The notes under the pieces are model-generated. The model did not search any database, was not told where the DNA came from, and worked only from the letters and a program-made list of their open reading frames with translations. Below, piece after piece: positions 1 through 8,694 of a stretch of DNA of 54,873 nt. Position 1 is the first letter of the stretch; the number at the start of each line of letters is the position of its first letter. The stretch comes from Pseudomonadota bacterium (GTDB lineage: Bacteria > Desulfobacterota > Desulfobulbia > Desulfobulbales > CALZHT01). The DNA is taken from positions 1 to 54,873 of the forward strand of contig JAHJJF010000084.1 of the NCBI GenBank assembly GCA_018823135.1. Reading direction: 5' to 3'. The position numbers were made by a program, and so were the translations under genes.

Positions 1-556
1 AGGGGATTTCTCGGACCAGCCGCATAAGGCGGTAATTCAACCCTCCGAGGTGATTGAAGTTGCAGGAGAAATCCTTGATCGGATCAGTATCAGGCATTAC
101 GGTTATGACCCGACCATGGCGCCCAATGGCAAATCAGTGCTGATCATAACCTTCAAGGCATCCTATGATTACTGGAAAAAACTCCGTGGCAACCGCGTTG
201 GGTATAATAAGGAGAAAAAGCAAGTTGCAGATCAGATTATCAAGGAACTTGCAAATCGCTTTCCCGGGATTGCTGAAAAGATTGAAGCGATTGATGTTGC
301 AACACCTGTGACCTACGAACGATATACCGCTAACTGGAAGGGGGCCATCGAGGGCTGGCTGGTTACTCCTGATACCATTGGAATGGCAATGGCGGACGGC
401 ATGGGCAAGACGCTTCCCGGACTCAAGAATTTCTATATGGCCGGGCAATGGGTGGAACCGGGCGGCGGCATCCCGCCGGCCGCGATTTCCGGCAAAAAAG
501 TCATTGAGATGATCTGCAAACAGGACGGCAAACCATTTAAGGCGCTAAAGTCATAG
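1..556 (+). CDS. FAD-dependent oxidoreductase, CrtI/phytoene-desaturase-like (5' truncated by window edge)
   Basis: The reading frame is open from base 2 of the window, so only the C-terminal part (about 185 residues) of a larger protein is present; the internal GTG at 50 is not a credible start. The signature is the C-terminal flavin-binding segment FYMAGQWVEPGGGIPPAAIS, which closes the FAD site in the amine-oxidase/phytoene-desaturase/carotenoid-isomerase superfamily of NAD(P)/FAD oxidoreductases. Such enzymes desaturate, saturate or isomerise polyene or long-chain substrates. It ends 13 bp before the sulfotransferase gene on the same strand, so the two may be co-transcribed. The substrate cannot be read from this fragment. 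Its proximity to a lipid/polyketide synthase makes a role on an unsaturated acyl or isoprenoid chain conceivable, but that is inference. Confidence 0.85.
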   Translation, partial: GDFSDQPHKAVIQPSEVIEVAGEILDRISIRHYGYDPTMAPNGKSVLIITFKASYDYWKKLRGNRVGYNKEKKQVADQIIKELANRFPGIAEKIEAIDVATPVTYERYTANWKGAIEGWLVTPDTIGMAMADGMGKTLPGLKNFYMAGQWVEPGGGIPPAAISGKKVIEMICKQDGKPFKALKS

Positions 557-569
557 CTGGTATTTTTTC

Positions 570-1475
570 ATGGACCCTGTGAAATTCATCATACTCGGCA
601 ACGCCCGAACCGGTTCGAATCTCCTGGTAGACCAGCTCAAGGCCTGCCCTGAAGTCCGCGTGCTCGGCGAATTATTTAATCTCAACAGCTTGAAAAAAGT
701 GCTTCAGATTCGGTTTCTTGATAATCCGCTGCAATACCTTGAGGATCAACTGGCTCTCGCTGCTAATGATTCCATCAAAACCATCGGATTCAAGATTTTC
801 TACTATCATGCCACCACGGGGCAACTCTTGCCGGGAAATTATCCGGACAAAAACATTGAATATGCCCCGCCGCATCTGAAAAAAAGGATCAACCGACTCC
901 ATGATCTTCTCCGGGAAAAATATAATCTGGAAGAACTTGGCCCCAAAATCCAGGGAGTTTGGGCGTATCTCAAAAATGATCCCGAACTCAAAGTGATTCA
1001 TCTGAAAAGAAAGAATAAGCTTGCGACGTTTTTATCGCTCAGGCGCGCCTTTATGACCGATGAGTGGACAAAACCCAAAGGGGTAAAAGCACGGGCCATC
1101 AAAGCGATTAAAGACATACCAAGAAAGATTTCCGGGGCGGGGGAGATTAATAGCGGCAAATCATCCCGAGAGCCGGTATATCTCTCATATGAGGATTGCC
1201 TTGAGGCCTTTGAAAGGAGCACCGCCTGGGAACAGGAGTATGACGAGTTTTTCAAGGATCATGCCAAAACAGATATTCTTTACGAAAATATCAAATCAGA
1301 TCCCAGGGTGGAGATGGAAAAGATTTATTCATTGCTTGGGCTTGAAGGCGAGGTGGAACTATCCGATTCTCTTGCAAAACAGAACCGTAAGCCCCTGTCG
1401 GAATCCATTGCCAATTATCAGGAACTCAAAAACCGATTTGCACAGACCCCTTGGCAGGAGTTTTTTATTGATTAG
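570..1475 (+). CDS. P-loop sulfotransferase (NodH/Stf0-like)
   Basis: A 301-residue cytosolic protein that should transfer sulfate from PAPS to a hydroxyl or amino group. The 5'-phosphosulfate-binding loop is at residues 10-19 (GNARTGSNLL), right at the N terminus as in NodH and Stf0 sulfotransferases, and a 3'-phosphate-binding type segment follows near residues 143-162 (HLKRKNKLATFLSLRRAF). Length fits the family. The start ATG at 570 is followed immediately by the conserved N-terminal strand, although no good Shine-Dalgarno precedes it, so translation may be coupled to the flavoprotein ending at 556. It converges with the secreted beta-helix gene on the other strand (20 bp between stops). 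In bacteria such enzymes sulfate trehalose lipids, Nod factors or LPS sugars; the acceptor here is unknown, and the neighbouring glycan operon is a natural candidate. Confidence 0.85.
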   Translation: MDPVKFIILGNARTGSNLLVDQLKACPEVRVLGELFNLNSLKKVLQIRFLDNPLQYLEDQLALAANDSIKTIGFKIFYYHATTGQLLPGNYPDKNIEYAPPHLKKRINRLHDLLREKYNLEELGPKIQGVWAYLKNDPELKVIHLKRKNKLATFLSLRRAFMTDEWTKPKGVKARAIKAIKDIPRKISGAGEINSGKSSREPVYLSYEDCLEAFERSTAWEQEYDEFFKDHAKTDILYENIKSDPRVEMEKIYSLLGLEGEVELSDSLAKQNRKPLSESIANYQELKNRFAQTPWQEFFID

Positions 1476-1495
1476 CGAGGTCTGGTGCTTGATCT

Positions 1496-3124
1496 TCAAT
1501 CAACCTTGATTTTGGATTTACCTTTAAGCTCTGCCCCGGTCAAATCCGCAGGATTGGTATATTTTCCGCCCCATTTATAGAAATATTGGCCGCCTTTTGT
1601 GGTAATTGAATTTTCCTTAATTGTGATTCCCTGATTGTCATTCCATTGCTCTGTTTCATCGGAGACATAAACCTGAGACAGCTGGGAATCATGGATGGAA
1701 TTTTTTTCGATAGCCGGTTTGACGGCAGCCTCGAGAAGCACGCCAACCTTGCAGTTTTCTATGGTATTCGAAGTCATCATCGTCTCAATGGGGGCATTGT
1801 CTTTACCCTGTCTGGAATTTACCGTCCCTATCTTTATTCCTGCACCGGATTCTTTGACCGTGTTGTTTTCGACTTTTACATAATTGGATTTATTTTCGAC
1901 AAATATCCCGGCCTTGCCCACTCGTGAAATAGTGTTGTTTGCAATTATACCATGGGAGGAGCCGACATCGAACCAGATGCCGTTGATATTCTCAGCATAA
2001 TCAACTATACAGTTTTCGACTTTAGCGCCGCGGGTGGCCATGATCTTGATGGCAGCGGATCGAGATCCACCGCCGCCCTGGATCGGCGGATAGTGGTTGT
2101 ACATCCATTTGAAAGTGGTATCGGTTATGTGGATATCGTCGTTTTTCCCTTCAATCAAATCCTGTTTGTTGCCTCGGTAGGCGGCGATTCCCTGATCAAA
2201 GCATTCGATAAATCGGCAATTGGATATTGTTACGTAATCAATCTGTACGAGCACCACCGGTCTGTAGCATTTTTCAAATGTGCAGTTTTTAATTTGAATT
2301 TGTGAACGGAAATATTGATTTTTCGTGTCCCATTGAGCAAAAAAGATGCCGCCGCCGGCCTCGACCTTGTCGAGTTCAACAAACGAAACCCCGGTGTAAC
2401 CGTAAAAATGCAATCCGTCGATGATAATTCCCCTGAAGACCTTTGAGCCGCTCTCAATAATTGCCGTTGCCAAAACCCCGACTTCAAATGTGTAATTATT
2501 TGCATCAAAGCCTTTATTATCAATATCTCTGGGAAAAACAGAGAGAGTGCCGTGTTGTGAATCAAAAAACCATTCTCCCGGTTCATTTACTTCCGATAAG
2601 GAAATTTCCTGGTGCGGCGGTATGGGGGTTGCCCCTATGGGATCGGCTTTGAGGAAATCCCCCATTTCTTGGCCATTGCTGTTCTGGATCAGGATACGAG
2701 GCTGGAATCTGTTTTTGTTGCTTTTTTTTTTGGAAAAGTTTTTAGCATCATCCCATATATTTCTTTGCCAGAGGGTCTTGCCGTTATTGTCATATTTCTG
2801 CCAGCCGCCGTTGATCGCAACGGTTCCGGTAAGCACTACTTTTTCGTCTTTGTAATTTCTGATGGTGATCGGCTGTTCATGGCTGCCGGTGATTTTGAGT
2901 CTTACGGATTCACGATACACTCCTTCACGGATATTCAAGATGTCCCCTGGACGGAGTTTCTTGACACCTTTGGATATTGTCTTCCATGGATGGATTATGG
3001 TGCCGGCTCCGGCCTTATCGTTTCCCTGGGGGGATACGAAAAATTCCTGTGCAAAAGCTTGTGCGCTGAACAGCAGGAAAATTATGATGAGCAGTAGTAA
3101 TAATGGTATTTTGATCAGCTTCAT
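1496..3124 (-). CDS. secreted right-handed parallel beta-helix protein (DUF1565/pectate-lyase-like fold)
   Basis: I place the start at the ATG at 3124, not at an ATG 102 bp further upstream, because it gives a clean signal peptide (MKLIKIPLLLLLIIIFLLFSAQ, cleavage after AFAQ) and its ATG overlaps the TGA of the upstream glycosyltransferase. The mature N terminus (FVSPQGNDKAGAGT...PWKTI, then PGDILNIREGVYRESV) is the typical opening of DUF1565/NosD-like right-handed beta-helix proteins. Many repeated I-x-N / N-x-I rungs follow (residues about 200-480). The protein is 542 residues and predicted to be exported to the periplasm or surface. Family members include polysaccharide lyases, C5-epimerases and non-catalytic glycan-binding proteins; no specific catalytic set is evident. 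As the last gene of a glycosyltransferase operon it probably processes or binds the polymer made there. Confidence 0.8.
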   Translation of the reverse strand: MKLIKIPLLLLLIIIFLLFSAQAFAQEFFVSPQGNDKAGAGTIIHPWKTISKGVKKLRPGDILNIREGVYRESVRLKITGSHEQPITIRNYKDEKVVLTGTVAINGGWQKYDNNGKTLWQRNIWDDAKNFSKKKSNKNRFQPRILIQNSNGQEMGDFLKADPIGATPIPPHQEISLSEVNEPGEWFFDSQHGTLSVFPRDIDNKGFDANNYTFEVGVLATAIIESGSKVFRGIIIDGLHFYGYTGVSFVELDKVEAGGGIFFAQWDTKNQYFRSQIQIKNCTFEKCYRPVVLVQIDYVTISNCRFIECFDQGIAAYRGNKQDLIEGKNDDIHITDTTFKWMYNHYPPIQGGGGSRSAAIKIMATRGAKVENCIVDYAENINGIWFDVGSSHGIIANNTISRVGKAGIFVENKSNYVKVENNTVKESGAGIKIGTVNSRQGKDNAPIETMMTSNTIENCKVGVLLEAAVKPAIEKNSIHDSQLSQVYVSDETEQWNDNQGITIKENSITTKGGQYFYKWGGKYTNPADLTGAELKGKSKIKVD

Positions 3125-3876
3125 GGTGTTAATCGTTCCCGCAAGACTCTTAAAATGAATACTGTGTTTCCGACCACATAGCGCTTGAACATTCTTTTCG
3201 GTTCCTGAAGAAGGCGATAGAGCCATTCAAGGCCGGCATCTCCCATCCATTTTGGACATCTTTGTTTGGTGCCTGATAAATATTCAAATGCCGCGCCGCA
3301 GGTTAGTATTATTTTTACATTTAGACGGTCCTCGTTTTCAAGTATCCATTTTTCCTGAAGCGGCATGCCAAGTCCAACAACGAGGATATCCGGGGTCGCC
3401 TGGTTGATTTGTTCCAGTATAGCATGGTTTTCATCTCCCTGTTTTGCAAAATATCCGTGATGCGTGCCGACTATGTTTATTGAGGGATTTTTCTGGCGGA
3501 AGATTTCCGCAGTCATTTGCGCAGCGCCATGAGGCCCGCCTAAAAGAAAAAGGCTGTACCCTTTATCGGTGATGAACTTGGCGAGAGGCAGGCCCCAATC
3601 GGCCCAGGTAAGTCTAGGCGGTATGGCATGCCCGAGGATTCTCGCACCCAGCACCAGGCCTGCGCCGTCCACACGGACAATGTCGGCGCGGTTGAAAAAA
3701 TCCTTGAGCCACGGAAGTTTTGCGGCAAGATTCATGCTGTGGACGTTGCCGGACAAGACAAACCCTTTGTCGTTTCTGGCAATGATTTCGGCGATTCCGG
3801 CGTGAAGTTCACTAAGGGTGGCCGGGGTTATCGAACTTCCTGCAATATCGACTTTTTTGAGGGGCGAAGGGTTCAT
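3121..3876 (-). CDS. WecG/TagA/CpsF-family glycosyltransferase (GT26)
   Basis: A 251-residue GT26 enzyme that adds a ManNAc-type sugar to an undecaprenyl-linked acceptor at the inner face of the membrane. Diagnostic segments are the N-terminal GNVHSMNLA strand, VRVDGAGLVL (residues about 68-77, containing the conserved Asp proposed as catalytic base in TagA), the LFLLGG loop, the PDILVVGLGMPLQEKW segment and the GAAFEYLSGTKQRCPKWM motif near residue 200, ending with the basic C-terminal tail (EPKRMFKRY) that anchors these enzymes to the membrane. Translation is coupled on both sides: its ATG overlaps the TAA of the upstream beta-propeller gene by one base, and its TGA overlaps the ATG of the beta-helix gene. 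This identifies the operon as making a polymer or glycolipid on a lipid carrier. Exact donor sugar is unknown. Confidence 0.92.
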   Translation of the reverse strand: MNPSPLKKVDIAGSSITPATLSELHAGIAEIIARNDKGFVLSGNVHSMNLAAKLPWLKDFFNRADIVRVDGAGLVLGARILGHAIPPRLTWADWGLPLAKFITDKGYSLFLLGGPHGAAQMTAEIFRQKNPSINIVGTHHGYFAKQGDENHAILEQINQATPDILVVGLGMPLQEKWILENEDRLNVKIILTCGAAFEYLSGTKQRCPKWMGDAGLEWLYRLLQEPKRMFKRYVVGNTVFILRVLRERLTP

Positions 3877-5174
3877 TATCCGATTGAATCCAGAAATTCT
3901 TTCATGGAGAGGACATAACTTTGCCGTTTGCCGCTGTGGGTCGAGTCGATGGAAATGAAGTTGTTGTCCTGGCTCCAGCGGGGATGGAGGTCGCAGCGGT
4001 TGTACTCATAATAGTTCCACGGAGTAAAAAAAGTGCCTACAAGATGCGATTTATTTTTTTCCAGATCATAAATTACCAATCGCTGATTCCTTGCTTTATC
4101 CGGATAGGTGTCGGTGAGCAGGAACCGGCCGTCAGTGGAAACCGAGCAATGGCCGTCACCGAAGTGTTCGAGAACATTTTCGCCGATAATTGATATATCC
4201 CCATTGGTTGCATTGACCCGGTAATATTTGTCGCCATGCTCATGGGTTCTTGCCCAGGCGACGAGAGTATCATCATCCAGCCAGTGATAATGGGAAACCA
4301 TGCGGGCGTTCAACAATAGTTTGAGGCAGCTACCGTCATTATTTGCCGCATACAGCCTTGAGAAACGGCCTTGGGGGTTATAATACCGATGCAGGAAAAC
4401 AAATCTCTCGCCATTGGAGGAATAGATCAGGTGATTCACCTTGTGGTCGGCTTCGAACATCTCGGGAACCGGATGGAGCCCCATAAGTTGCTTTAATGAA
4501 ATGATCAGATGACCGATGCCGGTCTTGAGATTTATCCGCCATACACCGTCTTTTTCAGCATCCATTTTTCCTGTAAAATTATTTACTTCAGGGGCATATC
4601 CATAACAATCCCGGATCAGAAAGAGGCGTTTGTAATTGATGGACAGGGCTTCGGGTTTCCGGGGACTGAGCGCCTGAATCGGCCAGGGGATGAACTGCTC
4701 GTAAGTTGAACCTGGACGGATGATTTTCATTCCCAGGATGCCTTCGTTGATCACGTTGAACACCACGCACTGTTCCTGTTCCTGGTCGATTGTTGCCCAT
4801 TGCGCCATTGCCCCTTGCTGCCAGTTCCAGGAAAGAGTGGTTCCCAGTTTTGCTGGGGCAGCCTTACCCTTTTCAAGAACTATAACTTCCAGTTTGCCTT
4901 TCTGCCAATGGTGGAGAAGCATTTTTTGCATATCGTCCGACCAGGGGGATTTGTCGTAATAGCCGTAGAAATATTCACCGGGGATTGGTTCGATTCTCGC
5001 CCACTCAAAGGCTGATTGTAACTTCACCAGCGGCTGCAGCCTGAATTGGAAGCCTCTTTTTCGATAAAAAACGTAGGTGAGGCGTTTATAGGATTCTTTT
5101 ACAACAATGCGAAGCAATGGAAAATTCTCCAGCACTTTTGCAATTATCCTTTCGATTTTTGAATAGCCGCCCAT
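3876..5174 (-). CDS. beta-propeller protein of unknown function in glycan operon
   Basis: I do not recognise a named family for this 432-residue protein. There is no clear signal peptide. An N-terminal basic amphipathic segment (residues about 5-45) is followed by repeated blade-like elements of the TolB/WD40-like kind, for example YSSNGERFVFLH, VSTDGRFLLTD and the C-terminal HPRWSQDNNFISIDS, each a strand-turn-strand with polar turn, typical of six- or seven-bladed propellers. Similar standalone propellers occur in O-antigen and exopolysaccharide loci. The start at 5174 has an upstream AAGGA about 9 nt away. It is the first gene after the MITE-like element at 5212-5354, so its transcription relative to the upstream glycosyltransferases could be modulated by that insert. 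Possible roles are glycan binding or a lyase-like activity (oligogalacturonate lyases are propellers), with no catalytic residues identified. Confidence 0.7.
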   Translation of the reverse strand: MGGYSKIERIIAKVLENFPLLRIVVKESYKRLTYVFYRKRGFQFRLQPLVKLQSAFEWARIEPIPGEYFYGYYDKSPWSDDMQKMLLHHWQKGKLEVIVLEKGKAAPAKLGTTLSWNWQQGAMAQWATIDQEQEQCVVFNVINEGILGMKIIRPGSTYEQFIPWPIQALSPRKPEALSINYKRLFLIRDCYGYAPEVNNFTGKMDAEKDGVWRINLKTGIGHLIISLKQLMGLHPVPEMFEADHKVNHLIYSSNGERFVFLHRYYNPQGRFSRLYAANNDGSCLKLLLNARMVSHYHWLDDDTLVAWARTHEHGDKYYRVNATNGDISIIGENVLEHFGDGHCSVSTDGRFLLTDTYPDKARNQRLVIYDLEKNKSHLVGTFFTPWNYYEYNRCDLHPRWSQDNNFISIDSTHSGKRQSYVLSMKEFLDSIG

Positions 5175-5210
5175 AAGCCAGCGTCCTTCTGATTTTTGAG
5201 GCTGATTAAC

Positions 5211-5355
5211 TAGTGTCTGTCCCTAAACGGTCTTTTTTCCCGATCTCTGTGTTATACGAAAAAAATAATGCTCGGAATATCCTACATATGCCTGTGCTTA
5301 TTTTTTTCGTATGCCTTAATCTCGAACAAGAATCCTCGTTTATGGACAGACACTA
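5211..5355. mobile_element. MITE-like non-autonomous element with TA target duplication
   Basis: A 143-bp block (5212-5354) has terminal inverted repeats AGTGTCTGTCC(C/A)TAAACG, 17 of 18 bases matching (5212-5229 against 5337-5354). Nested inside is a second, perfect 15-bp inverted repeat, 5254-5268 against 5298-5312, built on ATACG followed by seven A. If the outer TA on each side (5211-5212 and 5354-5355) is the target duplication, the element proper is GTGTCTGTCC...GGACAGACAC, which is how IS630/Tc1-mariner type elements insert. No transposase fits inside. It sits between the stop of the GT2 gene and the start of the propeller gene, without breaking either. A folded transcript through it would make a long hairpin. 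Family assignment is inference. Confidence 0.75.
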
Positions 5356-5356
5356 A

Positions 5357-6238
5357 CTACTCATCTTTTGTCCGAAACTGGGCGATTTCTGAAATCAGTT
5401 TTCCCGCAACAAGAAGGGAGAGAAACGATAACCGCCGGAAGATATTTCTTTTTTTTGTTGCTGCCCAGGCGGTTTTCAGGGTTTTTGCCAATCCCCATTT
5501 TCTTGTTTCCGTATTAAACGACCCCTTCTCGAATTTCTGTTTCAAGAGCCCTCTGGCAACGCCCGCCTTCCAGCGCACCCCAATATACCCTTTGAGGGTT
5601 TGGGGCCAGTGATGATAGTTTAGCGCATCTTCGGCATAGATAATCAACATATTATTGCGCAGCAGCTGGTGGCCGAAGTTACGGTCTTCCCCCCTTGTCA
5701 GGGATGTATCAAAAAAAATTCCATGGTTTTTTACCGGATTCATTTTGAAGGCAAGATTCATGCTGCAGATCATTGAGGGCGACTTGACGACATTGCCGTC
5801 TCTATCGCGAAGTTTGGGCATATCCTGGCTGATGAATTGCACGAGAGAAGCATACAGATTTTCAGGAAATAAATTATCTGTTCTGCCTTGAACTGCAACA
5901 GCTTGAGGATTTCTCAGGAAAGTTTGGTCAATTGTGTTGAGCCAGTGGGGATCTGCCACGGCATCATCATCAATAAATGCCAGTATTTCCCCCTTGCACT
6001 CTGTCAAAGCGGCGTTTCTGGCAGAGCTGATGCCGATTTTATCTTCAAAAACGTATTGTATGGGAAAATGTTGCGCCATCTGCTCGACTACTTTTTGGGT
6101 ATCATCAGTCGATGCATTATCGATGATGAGGATTTCATCGGCCGGGCGTGTCTGGGCGGCAAGACTGTCCAGGGCTTTTTTCAGCAATGGCGCCCGGTTT
6201 CGGGTTATGATGGCAACGGTGATGGAACTTTTGTTCAT
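5357..6238 (-). CDS. family 2 glycosyltransferase
   Basis: A 293-residue inverting GT-A enzyme. The N terminus (ITVAIITRNRAPLLKKALDSL) and the first Asp region (DEILIIDNASTDDT, residues 35-47) bind the nucleotide sugar; the metal-binding DxD-type triplet is AFIDDDA (Asp 90-92). The C-terminal half contains TRGEDRNFGHQL, corresponding to the (Q/R)xxRW/ED acceptor-side base region of GT2 enzymes, and a basic amphipathic tail (KKRNIFRRL) that could sit on the membrane. The ATG overlaps the TGA of the GT4 gene (ATGA), so the two glycosyltransferases are translationally coupled. Its TAG lies two bases from the MITE-like element. Sugar donor and acceptor are unknown; probable function is extending a lipid-linked oligosaccharide. 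Confidence 0.93.
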   Translation of the reverse strand: MNKSSITVAIITRNRAPLLKKALDSLAAQTRPADEILIIDNASTDDTQKVVEQMAQHFPIQYVFEDKIGISSARNAALTECKGEILAFIDDDAVADPHWLNTIDQTFLRNPQAVAVQGRTDNLFPENLYASLVQFISQDMPKLRDRDGNVVKSPSMICSMNLAFKMNPVKNHGIFFDTSLTRGEDRNFGHQLLRNNMLIIYAEDALNYHHWPQTLKGYIGVRWKAGVARGLLKQKFEKGSFNTETRKWGLAKTLKTAWAATKKRNIFRRLSFLSLLVAGKLISEIAQFRTKDE

Positions 6239-7365
6239 TTTTTGTGTTTCTTGATCTGTTCCTTATACGTATCTTCAAGGATTTTTGTCTGTTTTTTCAG
6301 GTCGAATAATTCTAAGGCCCTTTTTCTGCCGATGACGCTCAATCTCTGCCACAGATCATTATTATCAAAGAGCCGCATGATTTTTTCTGCAAGTTCATGA
6401 CTGTTTTTTGGTTTTGCAAGGCAATCGGCCAAATCTTCACCCAATGCTTCCCGGACAGGAGCTACATCGAATAAAGCCATGGGAAGCCCCATGGCCATTG
6501 CTTCCTGCACAAAGGTCGGTAAACCTTCCCACAGGCTCGGAACGCTCAGGACGGTTGCTTTATTCATCCATTCTTTTACCACATCATGGGGTTGTGTTCC
6601 CAGAAATTCGATGTTTTTCAGAGAGATCTGCGTCTGTTTCTCGAGAGTTTGACGATACGGTCCGTCACCGATCACCACAAGTCGAATGTCCGGCCTGAGT
6701 TTCTGGATTTCCGCCATGGCTTCAATCAAATACTGGCAGCCTTTGAATTCTTCCAGGCGGCTCACAAAAAGGACAACGGGTTCCCGCTGGATGGTCTGAT
6801 CGGGTTTGAATTGGTCAAGATCGATGCCGATATAATGGACAAGGATTTTTCCTTCGGGATATCCCTGAGCCAGAAGCCCTTGTTTCACGGAGTTTGATAC
6901 AGCAATGAAAAGGTCGGCGGTATGGATGAGTCTGGCACGTCTCCGAAGGTATATTTTAAAGGTGATTCTTTTCTGCTTTCTTTTCCACTCATCCGAAGTG
7001 TATGCGTCGGTGCCGTGAAAGGTGACGATCAGCGGGATTCTTTTGTTTTTATGGAGCGGCAGATAGAGGGTTGCGTCCTTTCCCATATGCACATGAACAA
7101 GGCGGGGATTTATTTCATTGATTTTTTTTTCAAGATACGGCGCAAAACCAAAAAGCTTATACATTGCCTCGCGGATAAGGCCCAGAGCTGTGCCGTTATT
7201 TAATAAAAAAACTTGATTATTTGGCAGCTCCAACCCGGGTACTCGCCGGGAGCCTATAAAATACGGCGTGAATTTCCTGAGCGTTCCGGCCTGGTTTCTG
7301 ATGAAGGTTTCGGATGGTGGGAGGATAAGATCCCTGTAAATGATGATGGATTCCAGCGCAGTCAT
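6235..7365 (-). CDS. family 4 glycosyltransferase (GT-B)
   Basis: A 376-residue retaining glycosyltransferase. The N-terminal Rossmann half contains LVHVHMG (residues 89-95) and VTFHGTDAY (114-122); the C-terminal donor-binding half starts at VVLFVSRLEEFKGCQYLIEAM and contains VIGDGP (231-236) and the EX7E motif PSLWEGLPTFVQEAM with Glu280 and Glu288. These are the standard GT4 donor-sugar contacts. The gene starts 4 bp after the stop of the upstream deacetylase-like gene and overlaps the following GT2 gene by 4 bp, so the block behaves as one transcription unit. The N-terminal YRDLILPPSETFIRNQ sequence is typical of colanic-acid/exopolysaccharide GT4 enzymes. Substrate specificity cannot be read from sequence. 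Confidence 0.94.
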   Translation of the reverse strand: MTALESIIIYRDLILPPSETFIRNQAGTLRKFTPYFIGSRRVPGLELPNNQVFLLNNGTALGLIREAMYKLFGFAPYLEKKINEINPRLVHVHMGKDATLYLPLHKNKRIPLIVTFHGTDAYTSDEWKRKQKRITFKIYLRRRARLIHTADLFIAVSNSVKQGLLAQGYPEGKILVHYIGIDLDQFKPDQTIQREPVVLFVSRLEEFKGCQYLIEAMAEIQKLRPDIRLVVIGDGPYRQTLEKQTQISLKNIEFLGTQPHDVVKEWMNKATVLSVPSLWEGLPTFVQEAMAMGLPMALFDVAPVREALGEDLADCLAKPKNSHELAEKIMRLFDNNDLWQRLSVIGRKRALELFDLKKQTKILEDTYKEQIKKHKK

Positions 7366-7369
7366 ATCT

Positions 7370-8653
7370 TCAGTTATCTACCAGATCGGTTCTTGGAGCA
7401 GGGGGGATGTTGAAGCCGATCACCCCGGAGCCATTATTATCATTATTAAAGATCATGGCGTTAAGGGCTTTCCCCTGCATGTGAATAATTGTTTCCGCCG
7501 GTGACGGAGTATTAAAGCATACCCCGGCCAGTTCATTTACATCCGGAATCCTTGGGCCGGTGACCGGGTCATTAACCTGCCTGATATCAATAACTATCTT
7601 AGTACCTTTCTGCTGTACATTCCAATCAAGGTAATTCTGCATCAATCTGAAATTGAGAATCTGGGCGGTAGTCCCAACCCAGATCGATCCTTTTTGATAG
7701 AAGTCGGCAAGCATCTTCAAGGCTTTCGCATCTTCCGGCGGAAAAAGTTCATCCTCCAGCGCCGGCGGTTTTGCCAGATGCGTATAAATTATCATATAGC
7801 CTTGATTTTTCACCAGGTCTGAAAGCACTGATTTGTCGAGGCTGTATCGCAGACTATGGCGGGTAGGGTCCCAGAGTTTTTGACGATCCGGATGTCTGGC
7901 AAATCGATTAAAGGCGAGCATCGGGCTGCCATCGCGGAGAAATGTTTCGTGTGTAAGATCAAGAAGTTGTTGTGAAGTTCTAATCCGGGATGACCTGCGG
8001 AGCATCTGTTTGGCAGTATTTTTTAAAAGGTTTACCGCGATTCGTTTTAAGTTTTTAGATTTTACCCCGGGATGATTTGTGGATAAAGGCCAGGGTGAGA
8101 GTTCCGAGTTCCAGTAATATTTGATTCCCAATTCTTTGATAAACGGCATGGTGAAATAAGGTGATGTCGGGTTATCGCCTTGATATTCCGGCCAGAGTCT
8201 GGCATGTAAGTTCTGATAGTTATTGGGGGAGCCGTGATTGATCCAGATTGGAATCTGTAGGTTGGCGTGTGCAAAATCTGAATTGAGATTTTTGGCGATG
8301 GTTTGCAGAAATTCAGGTTTTGGGGGCCCATGATTAAAATCACCCCAGGCATGGAGCGAATCGATAAGCCCGTCACGAACCGCCTGAATGATAAACTCCG
8401 CTTCCTTGGGGCGATTCGAGCCGTCCGGGTTAAAAAAAGCCAGGTGGCGAGGATCATTGGCCACGGCGAAGAATGAATCGGCAACCGGCAGCCCCAAACC
8501 GTGTTTTGTGGAGTTGATAAATTTGTGAATTTCAATAAAGGTTTGAAGATCGCAATTATCAATATCCGAACACAAGGCCAGGCAGGCCTTGAAGGGATAT
8601 GGCATGGGCCTCAGAGTTATTGATGTAGTTGGCTTTGTGTTTGCGAGAAGCAT
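7370..8653 (-). CDS. putative polysaccharide deacetylase-like protein
   Basis: A 427-residue protein without an obvious signal peptide. The N-terminal region resembles a NodB-like (CE4) barrel: a first strand ending in CLALCSDIDNCD replaces the usual TFDDG motif, and further down GLIDSLHAWGDFNHG and IPIWINHGSPNNYQN supply Asp and His residues where metal ligands would lie; later IIYTHLAKP provides another His. This is a fold-level resemblance rather than a confident family match. Two starts are possible: ATG 8653, chosen here, or ATG 8605 (MPYPFKACLALCSD), which begins right at the first strand. It lies 41 bp behind the ACP gene and 4 bp ahead of the GT4 gene. N- or O-deacetylation of an intermediate in the glycan pathway is the best guess; a non-catalytic role is possible. 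Confidence 0.6.
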   Translation of the reverse strand: MLLANTKPTTSITLRPMPYPFKACLALCSDIDNCDLQTFIEIHKFINSTKHGLGLPVADSFFAVANDPRHLAFFNPDGSNRPKEAEFIIQAVRDGLIDSLHAWGDFNHGPPKPEFLQTIAKNLNSDFAHANLQIPIWINHGSPNNYQNLHARLWPEYQGDNPTSPYFTMPFIKELGIKYYWNSELSPWPLSTNHPGVKSKNLKRIAVNLLKNTAKQMLRRSSRIRTSQQLLDLTHETFLRDGSPMLAFNRFARHPDRQKLWDPTRHSLRYSLDKSVLSDLVKNQGYMIIYTHLAKPPALEDELFPPEDAKALKMLADFYQKGSIWVGTTAQILNFRLMQNYLDWNVQQKGTKIVIDIRQVNDPVTGPRIPDVNELAGVCFNTPSPAETIIHMQGKALNAMIFNNDNNGSGVIGFNIPPAPRTDLVDN

Positions 8654-8694
8654 TTGATCTTTGGCGGATGTTGACGAGGTTTAAGCAAATAGTA

